From Prevotella bivia DSM 20514 (GTDB taxonomy: Bacteria > Bacteroidota > Bacteroidia > Bacteroidales > Bacteroidaceae): a stretch of DNA of 64,000 bases. Below, piece by piece: positions 54,483 to 63,290 of this stretch (position 1 is its first letter; every line of letters starts with the position of its first letter). The notes beneath the pieces were generated by a model. It worked only from the letters and a program-made list of their open reading frames with translations, did not search any database and was not told the DNA's origin. Both the position numbers and the translations under genes were made by a program. Where the stretch lies: contig NZ_JH660659.1 of assembly GCF_000262545.1 (NCBI RefSeq), forward strand, positions 67,240 to 131,239, written 5' to 3'.

Positions 54483-55097
54483 ATGCTAAGAAGTGGCATA
54501 ATAGCTTTGATGTTCTTATTTTCGTTATCAAGTTCTGCTCAATATAATATCAAAAAATTATTAGAGGAGGGAAAACAACAGTTAGATCAAGGCTATTATG
54601 TTACTTCTATGCAAATAGGTATGCGCATAGTGAGCCTAAAGCCTCAACTTTATGAGGCTTGGTACATGATGGCAAAAGCAAAATATCATTTGGAAGATTT
54701 TAAAGGTGCTGAGGAAGATAGTAAGCAAGCTTTAAAACTTCAACCTTATATTGCTGATATTTATGACCTTTATGCTATGACTTGTATCAAAGAAGAAAAG
54801 TATGACAGTGCTATTGTGGCATATACAAAAGCATTAGTTCTTGATAAAACTAATAGGGATTATTTGTTTAATAGAGCTTTTTGCTATTATCAAATAGGAA
54901 AGAATGCTGAAGCTAAAAGAGAACTTTCTAAAATTATTATGCGCTGGAAAAATTTCTCAGAAGCAAAAGATTTGTTAGATGATATAAATAATAATCGTGT
55001 ACCTAAGAAGAAAAAAGAATATCATCAAAAAATATTTCTTCCTTTTATTAAATCCGCATCTAATTTAAATTCTAAAATCTCTATAGAGTTAAAGTAA
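54483..55097 (+). CDS. Exported TPR-repeat protein
   Basis: 204 residues with a signal peptide (MLRSGIIALMFLFSLSSSAQ) and three to four tetratricopeptide repeats (for example YEAWYMMAKAKYHLEDFKGAEEDSKQALKLQP, then IADIYDLYAMTCIKEEKYDSAIVAYTKALVLD and RDYLFNRAFCYYQIGKNAEAKRELSK). TPR proteins hold protein complexes together; the partner is unknown. It is likely periplasmic and follows def closely. Confidence 0.85.
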   Translation: MLRSGIIALMFLFSLSSSAQYNIKKLLEEGKQQLDQGYYVTSMQIGMRIVSLKPQLYEAWYMMAKAKYHLEDFKGAEEDSKQALKLQPYIADIYDLYAMTCIKEEKYDSAIVAYTKALVLDKTNRDYLFNRAFCYYQIGKNAEAKRELSKIIMRWKNFSEAKDLLDDINNNRVPKKKKEYHQKIFLPFIKSASNLNSKISIELK

Positions 55098-55242
55098 TTC
55101 TGTACTTTTTAAAGAATAACTTATTGGTTATTAGTAAAATATAATATAATATTTAATATAAGTATTATATTTGTTGGTGTATAAATAGCTTTAATTCTTT
55201 GATTTAATATCTTTATTGTTGGTATTATAAGAAATCTTTTTC

Positions 55243-55250
55243 TATCTTTG
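55243..55250 (+). promoter_or_regulatory. -7 box upstream of nrdD
   Basis: TATCTTTG, giving a start near 55257 and a ~120-base leader that contains the two palindromes listed separately. Confidence 0.6.
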
Positions 55251-55257
55251 CAGATAT

Positions 55258-55325
55258 AAAGTTATCCAAAATGGAAAACTTTTAATGAAAATATTAATAT
55301 AAAGTTTTCCAAAAAAGAAAACTTT
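55258..55325. promoter_or_regulatory. Two tandem imperfect palindromes in the nrdD leader
   Basis: AAAGTTATCC/GGAAAACTTT at 55258-55282 and AAAGTTTTCC/GAAAACTTT at 55301-55325, with starts 43 bp (about four helical turns) apart. They lie just after the predicted transcription start. This could be a dimeric regulator's operator pair or RNA hairpins controlling anaerobic nucleotide reduction. It does not match the NrdR box. Confidence 0.5.
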
Positions 55326-55374
55326 TTAAAAATAGATATAACAAAAAATATAACTTTATAATACTTAGGCTACA

Positions 55375-57483
55375 ATGGCAATGCAAAATTTTACTATTAC
55401 AAAACGTGATGGCTCTAAGGAATTGTTTTCTTTAGATAAGATTATGGGGGCTATCTTAAAGGGCTTTGAAAGTGTTAACGAACCTACAGATCTTACCACA
55501 GTATCAAAAATACTTTCAAATATAAAGATACATGATGATATTACCGTAGAGGAGATACAGAACCAAGTAGAAGAGTCTTTGATGAAAGAAGGTTTTTACC
55601 ATGTTGCTAAAAGCTTTATAGTGTATCGTCATCAGCATAGTGAAGATAGAGAAACACAAGAAAAGATAAAGTTTTTGACAGAATATTGTGGTGCTAGTAA
55701 TGCTGCAACAGGCTCTAAGTATGATGCTAATGCCAATGTTGAAAATAAAAACATAGCAACCTTAATAGGTGAACTTCCAAAGCAAGGCTTTATTCGAATG
55801 AATAGACGTTTGCTAACAGATAGAATAAAGCAAATGTATGGCAAACAATTAGCAAATGAATATCTTGACCTGCTGACACATCATTTTATATATAAGAATG
55901 ATGAAACTAACCTTGCTAACTATTGCGCTTCTATCACTATGTATCCTTGGTTAATTGGTGGTACGACCTCAATTGGTGGAAACTCTACGGCACCAACCAA
56001 CTTGAAAAGTTTTTGCGGAGGTTTTATTAATATGGTATTTATGGTATCAAGTATGCTTGCAGGGGCATGTGCTACACCAGAGTTCTTGATGTATATGAAC
56101 TATTTTATACAAAAAGAGTATGGTAAGGATTATTGGAAACATGCTGATAAAGTTATTGATCTAAGTTTGCGTAAGCGTACTATAGATAAGATGCTAACTG
56201 ATTACTTTGAGCAGATAGTCTATTCTTTAAACCAACCAACAGGAGCTAGAAACTTTCAAGCTGTATTCTGGAATATCTCTTATTATGATAAGTATTACTT
56301 CGAATCATTATTTGGTAATTTCTTCTTTCCTGATGGATCACAACCAGATTGGGAGTCATTATCTTGGTTGCAAAAGCGTTTTATGAATTGGTTTAATCAA
56401 GAGCGTACACGTACAGTACTTACTTTCCCTGTAGAAACAATGGCTTTATTAGCTAATAATGGTGAATGTAGAGATGAGGAATGGGGTAATTTTGCTGCAG
56501 AAATGTATAGTAAAGGACATAGTTTCTTTACTTATATGAGCGATAATGCCGATTCTTTGAGTTCTTGTTGTCGTCTTCGCAATGAAATTCAAGATAATGG
56601 TTTCTCTTATACTCTTGGTGCTGGTGGTGTTTCTACTGGATCGAAGAGTGTGCTTACTATAAATCTTAATCGTTGTATTCAGTATGCAGTAAATAAGGGT
56701 GAAGATTATAAGGCTTATTTAGACTATGTTATTAAACTTTGCCATAAGGTACAGTTAGCATACAATGAAAATTTGAAGCACTTCTTAAAGAATAAGATGT
56801 TACCCTTGTTTGATGCTGGATATATTAACATCGATCGTCAATACCTAACCATAGGTATTAATGGTTTAGTTGAAGCTGCTGAATTTATGGGATTAGATAT
56901 TACACCTAATGATGACTATAAGAATTTTGTTCAAGAAGTTCTTGGTTTGATAGAAAAAAACAATAAGGAGTTTAAGACAAAAGAGGCTATGTTTAATTGT
57001 GAAATGATCCCTGCAGAAAACGTTGGTGTAAAGCATGCGAAGTGGGATCGTGAAGATGGCTACTTTGTTCCTAGAGACTGTTATAATAGTTACTTTTACC
57101 GTGTGGAGGACAGCTCTTTAACAATATTGGATAAATTTAAGCTTCATGGTTCTCCATACATTGAACACTTAACAGGGGGATCAGCTCTTCATATGAACTT
57201 GGACGAACACTTATCACAAGTACAGTATAAACAATTATTGGGTGTAGCTGCTAAGGAAGGATGTAATTATTTTACATTCAATATTCCTAACACTATTTGT
57301 AATGAGTGTGGACATATAGATAAGCGTTATTTGCATGAATGTCCTCATTGCCATTCAAAGAATGTTGATTATCTTACTCGGGTTATAGGCTATATGAAAC
57401 GTGTAAGTAATTTTTCACAACCACGCCAGCAAGAGGCTGCTAAACGTTATTATGCAGGAACGGAACAATTGAAAGTAGAATAA
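55375..57483 (+). CDS. nrdD: Anaerobic ribonucleoside-triphosphate reductase
   Basis: A 702-residue glycyl-radical enzyme that makes deoxyribonucleotides without oxygen. The N-terminus is an ATP-cone (ITKRDGSKELFSLDKIMGAILKGF), the allosteric site. The C-terminus has the four-Cys zinc site (CNECGHIDKRYLHECPHC) and the glycyl-radical loop TRVIGYMKRVSNF. It is activated by NrdG, encoded 12 bases downstream. The presence of this pair fits an anaerobic lifestyle. The start may also be the ATG two codons later. Confidence 0.95.
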   Translation: MAMQNFTITKRDGSKELFSLDKIMGAILKGFESVNEPTDLTTVSKILSNIKIHDDITVEEIQNQVEESLMKEGFYHVAKSFIVYRHQHSEDRETQEKIKFLTEYCGASNAATGSKYDANANVENKNIATLIGELPKQGFIRMNRRLLTDRIKQMYGKQLANEYLDLLTHHFIYKNDETNLANYCASITMYPWLIGGTTSIGGNSTAPTNLKSFCGGFINMVFMVSSMLAGACATPEFLMYMNYFIQKEYGKDYWKHADKVIDLSLRKRTIDKMLTDYFEQIVYSLNQPTGARNFQAVFWNISYYDKYYFESLFGNFFFPDGSQPDWESLSWLQKRFMNWFNQERTRTVLTFPVETMALLANNGECRDEEWGNFAAEMYSKGHSFFTYMSDNADSLSSCCRLRNEIQDNGFSYTLGAGGVSTGSKSVLTINLNRCIQYAVNKGEDYKAYLDYVIKLCHKVQLAYNENLKHFLKNKMLPLFDAGYINIDRQYLTIGINGLVEAAEFMGLDITPNDDYKNFVQEVLGLIEKNNKEFKTKEAMFNCEMIPAENVGVKHAKWDREDGYFVPRDCYNSYFYRVEDSSLTILDKFKLHGSPYIEHLTGGSALHMNLDEHLSQVQYKQLLGVAAKEGCNYFTFNIPNTICNECGHIDKRYLHECPHCHSKNVDYLTRVIGYMKRVSNFSQPRQQEAAKRYYAGTEQLKVE

Positions 57484-57494
57484 GGTTTTCTCTA

Positions 57495-57959
57495 ATGCTT
57501 AAATTTGTAAATACAGATATCGTGTGTCAAGAATACCCTGACGAGATAGCGTTAGCAATCAATATTTCAGGGTGTCCTTGTCATTGTCCGGGATGTCATA
57601 GCAGTTTTTTAGCAGCAGATAAAGGGGAAATGCTTACTTGCGAAATCGTAGAAAAGTTGATAGAGGAGGCAGACAGTTCTATCTCTTGTATTGGCTTTAT
57701 GGGTGGTGATGCTGATCCTGCTTGTATTAATATGCTAGCAAGTCATGTCCGAACAAAATTTCCAAAGTTGAAAGTGGGGTGGTATTCTGGGCGAACTATG
57801 ATAGCTTCTGATATACAATTATCCAATTTTGATTATATAAAGATCGGTCCTTATCTGAAACATCTAGGTGGATTAAAGTCAAAACGAACCAATCAAAAGA
57901 TGTTTAATATTAATTCGTCAGGAGAAATGATAGATATTACTTATCGTTTCCAAGTGTAA
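57495..57959 (+). CDS. nrdG: Anaerobic ribonucleotide reductase activating protein
   Basis: A 154-residue radical-SAM protein that installs the glycyl radical in NrdD. The Cys-x3-Cys-x2-Cys motif for the 4Fe-4S cluster is in GCPCHCPGCH, followed by the IGFMGGDADPACI stretch (GGE-type SAM contact, here GGD). Short activases without a ferredoxin insert are normal. It is cotranscribed with nrdD. Confidence 0.94.
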   Translation: MLKFVNTDIVCQEYPDEIALAINISGCPCHCPGCHSSFLAADKGEMLTCEIVEKLIEEADSSISCIGFMGGDADPACINMLASHVRTKFPKLKVGWYSGRTMIASDIQLSNFDYIKIGPYLKHLGGLKSKRTNQKMFNINSSGEMIDITYRFQV

Positions 57960-58018
57960 TCCTTTTGATATTTTTGAATAAGAATTGATTGCGAAGTTAT
58001 TTATGAATGATTTTTCGT

Positions 58019-58059
58019 AAAAGTGTTCATAGAAAAATATACATCTATGAATACTTTTT
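58019..58059 (+). terminator. Terminator after nrdG
   Basis: AAAAGTGTTCATAGA (58019-58033) pairs with TCTATGAATACTTTT (58044-58058) with one wobble, ending in T residues. Confidence 0.85.
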
Positions 58060-58144
58060 ATGTCTCAATGTTAATTTGTTAAGGCTCTGTAAATTATTCT
58101 TTCATCTCACCAAAACCTCTTTTGCCTTTTAATACACAACGTGC

Positions 58145-58175
58145 TTTGTTATTTCGTTTGAATTACCTATCTTTG
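58145..58175 (+). promoter_or_regulatory. Promoter of ftsY
   Basis: TTTG at 58145-58148, a 19-bp spacer, then TATCTTTG at 58168-58175, 17 bases before the ATG: a perfect consensus pair. Confidence 0.75.
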
Positions 58176-58192
58176 CATCAAATTAGCTAATT

Positions 58193-59146
58193 ATGGGTTT
58201 ATTCGGATTATTTAATAAAAGCAAAAAAGAGACACTTGATAAAGGTTTGGAGAAAACGAAACAGAATGTTTTTTCTAAACTTGCACGTGCCGTAGCAGGT
58301 AAGTCGGTTGTTGATGATGATGTTCTTGATAACTTGGAGGAAATTTTAGTTACTTCCGATGTGGGAGTAGATACAACTATCAAGATTATTCGTCGTATAG
58401 AAGAGCGTGTAGCTAGAGATAAATATGTCTCAACGAGTGAGTTGAACGGTATTTTGAAAAGCGAAATAGCAGAATTGTTAACAGAGAACAATACGGAAAG
58501 CCTTGGAAATTGGGAGTTGCCTACTGATAAGAAGCCATACGTTATCCTTGTTGTGGGTGTAAATGGTGTGGGTAAAACTACGACTATTGGTAAACTTGCA
58601 TATCAGTTTAAGCAGGCAGGGAAAAAGGTTTATTTAGGTGCTGCCGATACTTTCCGTGCAGCTGCTGTTGAACAAATATCCATTTGGGGAGAACGAGTAG
58701 GGGTACCTGTTGTAAAACAACAAATGGGAGCTGATCCTGCTAGTGTGGCTTTTGATACCTTACAAAGTGCTAGAGCTAATGAAGCCGATGTTGTACTCAT
58801 TGATACCGCAGGGCGTTTGCACAATAAAGTAAACCTTATGAATGAGCTAAAGAAGATAAAGGAAGTAATGAAAAAGGTGATGCCTGACGCTCCACATGAA
58901 GTTATGTTAGTGCTTGACGGTAGCACTGGGCAAAATGCTTTTGAACAAGCCAAGCAGTTTGCAGCCGTTACGCAGATTACTTCACTTGCGATTACAAAAC
59001 TTGATGGCACAGCCAAAGGTGGTGTAGTTATTGGTATTAGTGATCAATTGAAAGTGCCTGTAAAATATATTGGATTAGGCGAGGGAATGGAAGATCTACA
59101 ACTATTTAACAAAGAAGAATTTGTTGATAGTTTGTTTAAGAGCTAA
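58193..59146 (+). CDS. ftsY: Signal recognition particle receptor FtsY
   Basis: A 317-residue SRP GTPase that docks ribosome-SRP complexes at the membrane. The N domain (about 20-100) is followed by the G domain with GVNGVGKTTTIGKLA, DTFRAAAVEQ, LIDTAGRLHNK, TKLDGTAKGGV and YIGLGEGMEDLQLF. The acidic A domain of E. coli FtsY is nearly absent, as in many Bacteroidetes. rimO follows 28 bases later. Confidence 0.96.
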   Translation: MGLFGLFNKSKKETLDKGLEKTKQNVFSKLARAVAGKSVVDDDVLDNLEEILVTSDVGVDTTIKIIRRIEERVARDKYVSTSELNGILKSEIAELLTENNTESLGNWELPTDKKPYVILVVGVNGVGKTTTIGKLAYQFKQAGKKVYLGAADTFRAAAVEQISIWGERVGVPVVKQQMGADPASVAFDTLQSARANEADVVLIDTAGRLHNKVNLMNELKKIKEVMKKVMPDAPHEVMLVLDGSTGQNAFEQAKQFAAVTQITSLAITKLDGTAKGGVVIGISDQLKVPVKYIGLGEGMEDLQLFNKEEFVDSLFKS

Positions 59147-59174
59147 TAGATTTCCATTTTTACAATTTCGGGAT

Positions 59175-60473
59175 ATGAATAAAAATCAAATAGACATAAT
59201 AACGATGGGGTGTTCGAAAAACCTTGTCGACTCGGAACTTCTTATGAAACAGTTTGAGGCGAATGGTTTCGAATGTACTCACGATACAGAACAGCCAGAG
59301 GGTGAAATTGCAGTTATCAATACATGTGGCTTTATTGAAACAGCAAAAGAAGAAAGTATTAACACCATATTAGAGTTTGTTAATAGGAAAGAAAAAGGGC
59401 AGCTAAATAAGCTGTTTGTTATGGGATGTCTTTCTCAACGTTATAAAGACGAACTTGAGAAGGAAATTCCAGAAGTAGATAAGTTTTATGGTAAATTCAA
59501 CTATAAACAGCTATTAACCGATCTTGGTAAAGCTGATGTAACTTCATGTAATGGTGTTCGTCATCTTACTACTCCCCGCCATTATGCTTATATAAAGATT
59601 GCAGAAGGTTGTGATAGACATTGTGCTTATTGTGCTATTCCATTGATTACAGGAAAGCATCGCTCTCGTAAGATGGAAGATATTCTGCAAGAAGTGGAGC
59701 AGCTTGTGGCACAAGGCGTAAAGGAGTTCCAAGTTATCGAACAAGAGCTTACCTATTATGGTGTAGATCTTGATGGAAAACACCATATTACAGAGTTGAT
59801 CTCTCGAATGGCTGATATTAAGGGGGTGGAATGGATTCGTCTTCACTATGCTTATCCTAATCAGTTCCCATTTGATTTGCTAGATGTTATAGCTCAAAAG
59901 CCTAATGTATGTAAGTATTTGGATATTGCTTTTCAGCATATTTCTGACCATATGTTGGATAGAATGCATCGCCATGTAAGTAAGCAGGAAACAATTAATT
60001 TGATTAAAGAAATACGTTCTCGTGTTCCTAGTATTCATCTGCGTACCACCTTGTTAGTAGGCTTTCCTGGAGAAACAGATGAGGATTTTGAAGAGCTTAA
60101 GGACTTTGTTCGTGAGGTTCGTTTTGAACGTATGGGTGCCTTTGCTTATTCTCGTGAGGAAGGTACTTATAGTGCAGAACATTATGAGGATGATGTGCCA
60201 GAGGAAGTTAAGCAACAACGTTTAGATGAGTTGATGGCTATTCAGCAAGAAATATCTACTGAGCTTGAAGAGACTAAAATTGGGCAAACCTTTAAAGTTA
60301 TAATTGATCGTGAGGAAGGAGATTACTATATTGGACGAACAGAGTTTTGTTCGCCAGATGTTGATCCTGAGGTCTTAATAAGTATAGGAGAAGTACCTTT
60401 GCGTGTAGGGGAATTCTATAATGTGTATATTACCGACTCCGATGAGTTCGACCTTTATGGTGAAGTAAGATAA
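59175..60473 (+). CDS. rimO: Ribosomal protein S12 methylthiotransferase RimO
   Basis: A 432-residue radical-SAM enzyme that adds a methylthio group to the conserved Asp of ribosomal protein S12. The N-terminal UPF0004 domain carries three cluster cysteines (GCSKNLVDSE, NTCGFI, MGCLSQRY), the radical-SAM motif is CDRHCAYCAIP and a TRAM domain ends the protein (FKVIIDREEGDYYIGRTEF). The ATG at 59175 is used; the longer frame begins inside ftsY. Confidence 0.94.
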   Translation: MNKNQIDIITMGCSKNLVDSELLMKQFEANGFECTHDTEQPEGEIAVINTCGFIETAKEESINTILEFVNRKEKGQLNKLFVMGCLSQRYKDELEKEIPEVDKFYGKFNYKQLLTDLGKADVTSCNGVRHLTTPRHYAYIKIAEGCDRHCAYCAIPLITGKHRSRKMEDILQEVEQLVAQGVKEFQVIEQELTYYGVDLDGKHHITELISRMADIKGVEWIRLHYAYPNQFPFDLLDVIAQKPNVCKYLDIAFQHISDHMLDRMHRHVSKQETINLIKEIRSRVPSIHLRTTLLVGFPGETDEDFEELKDFVREVRFERMGAFAYSREEGTYSAEHYEDDVPEEVKQQRLDELMAIQQEISTELEETKIGQTFKVIIDREEGDYYIGRTEFCSPDVDPEVLISIGEVPLRVGEFYNVYITDSDEFDLYGEVR

Positions 60474-60484
60474 ATATCTAAAGA

Positions 60485-60772
60485 ATGAATAATAAAGAAT
60501 TCATAACTAAACTAGCAAGTCAAACTGGTTTTACTCAAGAAGAAAGTCAGAAGATGGTTACTTCTGTTCTCAAAGAAATAGGAAAATCGTTTGAACTGGG
60601 CGATCCTGTTCAGATTACTGGATTTGGTACTTTTGATATTAAGAAGCGTATGGAGCGTGTAATGGTAAACCCTGCAACAGGATTAAGAATGCTTGTACCT
60701 CCTAAATTGGTACTCAACTTTAAACCAACAAGTACCATTAAAACACATATAAAGAAAGGAGTAAGTGAATAA
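60485..60772 (+). CDS. HU/IHF-family DNA-binding protein
   Basis: A 95-residue HU fold: NNKEFITKLASQTGFTQEESQKMVTSVLKEIGKSF, then PVQITGFGTFDIKKRMERVMVNPATGLRMLVPPKLVLNFKP with the beta-arm motif NPATG whose proline normally intercalates DNA. It is directly followed (no spacing: TAA then ATG) by a second, membrane-attached HU gene, so the two may form a heterodimer. Paired HU genes in one operon suggest coordinated amounts of both. Confidence 0.9.
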   Translation: MNNKEFITKLASQTGFTQEESQKMVTSVLKEIGKSFELGDPVQITGFGTFDIKKRMERVMVNPATGLRMLVPPKLVLNFKPTSTIKTHIKKGVSE

Positions 60773-62104
60773 ATGGCTAAGGGTTCTATTCAATCGCTTG
60801 CTATTGCAATCGCAAAGAAGTATAAATTATCGAACGTTGATGCAACAAAGTTTGTGGAAGCAATCTTTGATATTGTAACCGAAGAACTTAAGAATAATGG
60901 TCAAGTTAAGATTAAGGGCTTAGGAACTTTTAAGGTGCAATCTGTAAAGCCACGTGAAAGTGTTAATGTTAATACGGGGGAACGTGTGCTTATAGAGGGA
61001 CATGATAAGATTTCTTTTACTCCCGATGCCACAATGAAAGAATTGGTAAATAAGCCTTTCTCGCAATTTGAAACTGTTGTTTTGAATGATGGAGTTGATT
61101 TTGAGGAAGAGAAAACTCCAATTGATGATACTTCTGACGAAGATGATAGCACTTCAGAGGATATTTCTATGTCAAATTCAGAAGAAATACCTATAGTAAA
61201 ATCGGATAAAACATTATTAGACGATGTTACGGTAGTTAAGCACAAAGAGCTTAAACCAATAATTTGCGAAGGTTCTGAACAGCAAAAAGAGGTTGTAGAA
61301 GTTCTTTATACTTCTGAAACTTCTGCACCATGTTCTGAAGGACTAAAAATAGAACGTGATGAAGATAATATAGTTGAAAATAAAGAATTTAAAGTTGATG
61401 ATGACGATAGTGATACTATTGAAAAATCAACTTCTTCTTCGGAGTCTACTATAGTTATTGATGAAGTAAAAAAAACATCAGGATCTACACCGTTAATAGG
61501 GAAAAGTACTCTTAAACCTGATGTGAAAAAAGAAACTGCACCAATTGAGGATCTAAAGCGTAATCGGCAAACAACATCTACGCCTGTAGATGTTTTCGAT
61601 GATGGAGAACCTACCGATGATGAACGTGAAATGCGAACATTGTGGCGTATATTGGTCTGTGTGCTAGTGATAACAGTGCTTGCTTTTGGTGGATATTATA
61701 TTAAGCAATCCTTCAATGATCAAAGAGAGAGTAAAGAAGTGGTGAAAAAAAATATAATAAAAACCTCAAAGAAGATAGTACTAGTTTCTAAGAAAAAGAC
61801 TCCATCGCCTGCACCACAATCTTCTGTAGCAGACACAACTTCTTCTGAAAATGACGAAGCAGCTAAGTATGTAAGCCTTAGCAGTGATCCAAAAATACGC
61901 TATGGTGCTTATAATATCATTGGCGTTGAAAAAGTTGTAGTTTTAAAGAAGGGTGAAACAATGGCAAGTTATAGCCGTAAATCCCTAGGACCTGACATGG
62001 TGGGTTATTTCCAAGTACTAAATGGAGTTGACGAAATGAAAGAAGGAGATACCTTGAAGGTTCCTAAAGTAGAGTATCGACCTCAATATCAGAACCGTAA
62101 GTAA
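60773..62104 (+). CDS. HU-domain protein with acidic linker, membrane helix and LysM-like C-terminal domain
   Basis: 443 residues. Residues 1-100 are an HU fold (SIQSLAIAIAKKYKLSNVDATKFVEAIFDIVTEELK, KIKGLGTFKVQSVKPRESVNVNTGE); the DNA-intercalating Pro of the NPxTG arm is replaced by Val. Residues ~105-285 are acidic and low in complexity. One membrane helix follows (about 290-311, LWRILVCVLVITVLAFGGYY), then a Lys/Ser/Pro linker and a LysM-like domain (about 380-437; VVVLKKGETMASYSRKSLGPDMVGYFQVLN...GDTLKVP). With the HU part in the cytoplasm the LysM part would face the periplasm. A link between DNA and peptidoglycan is inference. Confidence 0.85.
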   Translation: MAKGSIQSLAIAIAKKYKLSNVDATKFVEAIFDIVTEELKNNGQVKIKGLGTFKVQSVKPRESVNVNTGERVLIEGHDKISFTPDATMKELVNKPFSQFETVVLNDGVDFEEEKTPIDDTSDEDDSTSEDISMSNSEEIPIVKSDKTLLDDVTVVKHKELKPIICEGSEQQKEVVEVLYTSETSAPCSEGLKIERDEDNIVENKEFKVDDDDSDTIEKSTSSSESTIVIDEVKKTSGSTPLIGKSTLKPDVKKETAPIEDLKRNRQTTSTPVDVFDDGEPTDDEREMRTLWRILVCVLVITVLAFGGYYIKQSFNDQRESKEVVKKNIIKTSKKIVLVSKKKTPSPAPQSSVADTTSSENDEAAKYVSLSSDPKIRYGAYNIIGVEKVVVLKKGETMASYSRKSLGPDMVGYFQVLNGVDEMKEGDTLKVPKVEYRPQYQNRK

Positions 62105-62132
62105 ATTAAAATTCTACTTGTAGAATAGTTAG

Positions 62133-62172
62133 AAAGGTTTCCTAAAAGCAACGATTTTAGGAAACCTTTTTT
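62133..62172 (+). terminator. Terminator after the HU operon
   Basis: AAAGGTTTCCTAAAA (62133-62147) is perfectly complementary to 62155-62169, followed by T residues. Confidence 0.92.
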
Positions 62173-62218
62173 AAGGATATTTAGACAGTTAGTTATACCC
62201 TATACCCTTTATTTATTG

Positions 62219-62226
62219 TACTTTTG
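62219..62226 (+). promoter_or_regulatory. -7 box upstream of the MoxR gene
   Basis: TACTTTTG; the longer open frame begins with a TTG inside it, so the ATG at 62269 is the likely start. Confidence 0.55.
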
Positions 62227-62268
62227 TATATTAATAAAAATGATAGACGTAAACTAAAATACTTACAA

Positions 62269-63264
62269 ATGGCAGAAGCTATAGATATTCGTGAGCTTAA
62301 TGCGCGGATTGAGCAACAAAGCTCATTTATAACAAATTTAACAATCGGGATGAACCAAGTAATTGTTGGGCAAAAACATTTAATTGATTCTCTTCTTATA
62401 GGTTTGTTGAGCGATGGACATATTTTGCTAGAAGGTGTCCCAGGCTTAGCAAAAACTTTGGCTATTAAAACCTTATCAGAACTTATAGATTCTAGGTATA
62501 GTAGAATACAATTTACTCCTGATCTTTTACCAGCAGATGTCATTGGTACACAGATTTATTCACAAAAAGATGAGAGTTTTAACGTAAAGAAAGGTCCTAT
62601 ATTTGCAAACTTTGTTTTAGCCGATGAGATTAATCGTGCTCCAGCAAAGGTACAAAGTGCTTTACTAGAAGCTATGCAAGAACATCAAGTTACGATTGGC
62701 GATCAAACCTTTAAGTTGCCAGAACCTTTCCTTGTTATGGCAACTCAGAACCCTGTAGAACAAGAAGGTACTTATACTTTGCCAGAAGCTCAGGTTGACC
62801 GCTTTATGTTAAAGGTGATGATAGATTATCCAACATTAGAAGAGGAAAAACTTGTAATACGCGAGAATTTACAGGAGGCTATGCCTGTAGTTCGTTCTGT
62901 TGTGAGTATTGATGAGATCCTTACTGCTAGAAAAATAGTTAAGGATGTTTATTTGGATGATAAGATCATGCAATACATTGCTGATATTGTCTTTGCTACA
63001 CGTTATCCAGAGCGTTATCAATTAGGCGAATTAAAGCAAATGATAACTTTTGGTGGTAGTCCTCGTGCAAGTATTAACCTTGCTAAGGCTGCTAGAACTT
63101 ATGCCTTTATTAAGCATAGAGGTTATGTTGTGCCTGAAGATGTTCGTGCTGTGGCGTATGATGTGCTAAGACATCGTATAGGATTGTCGTATGAGGCAGA
63201 GGCATCTAACATGACTTCTGAACAGATTATAACAGCTGTATTGAATAAGGTTCAAGTACCTTAA
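62269..63264 (+). CDS. MoxR-family AAA+ ATPase (Bat operon)
   Basis: A 331-residue AAA+ chaperone: Walker A GVPGLAKTLAIK, Walker B VLADEINRAPAKVQSALLEAMQE, sensor 1 ATQNPVEQEGTY and the C-terminal lid. MoxR proteins are thought to assemble or activate von Willebrand-factor-domain partners. The DUF58 gene follows 26 bases later, the typical head of the Bacteroides aerotolerance (Bat) operon, whose vWA genes would lie beyond the window. The start was placed after the promoter. Confidence 0.92.
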   Translation: MAEAIDIRELNARIEQQSSFITNLTIGMNQVIVGQKHLIDSLLIGLLSDGHILLEGVPGLAKTLAIKTLSELIDSRYSRIQFTPDLLPADVIGTQIYSQKDESFNVKKGPIFANFVLADEINRAPAKVQSALLEAMQEHQVTIGDQTFKLPEPFLVMATQNPVEQEGTYTLPEAQVDRFMLKVMIDYPTLEEEKLVIRENLQEAMPVVRSVVSIDEILTARKIVKDVYLDDKIMQYIADIVFATRYPERYQLGELKQMITFGGSPRASINLAKAARTYAFIKHRGYVVPEDVRAVAYDVLRHRIGLSYEAEASNMTSEQIITAVLNKVQVP

Positions 63265-63290
63265 TATATTTTTTAATATATCATAACCTC

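Noticed and set aside
55258..55325. nrdD leader palindromes as NrdR boxes
   Set aside because: The NrdR consensus (AcaCwAtATaTwGtgT type, paired at ~31-32 bp) is not matched in sequence or spacing.
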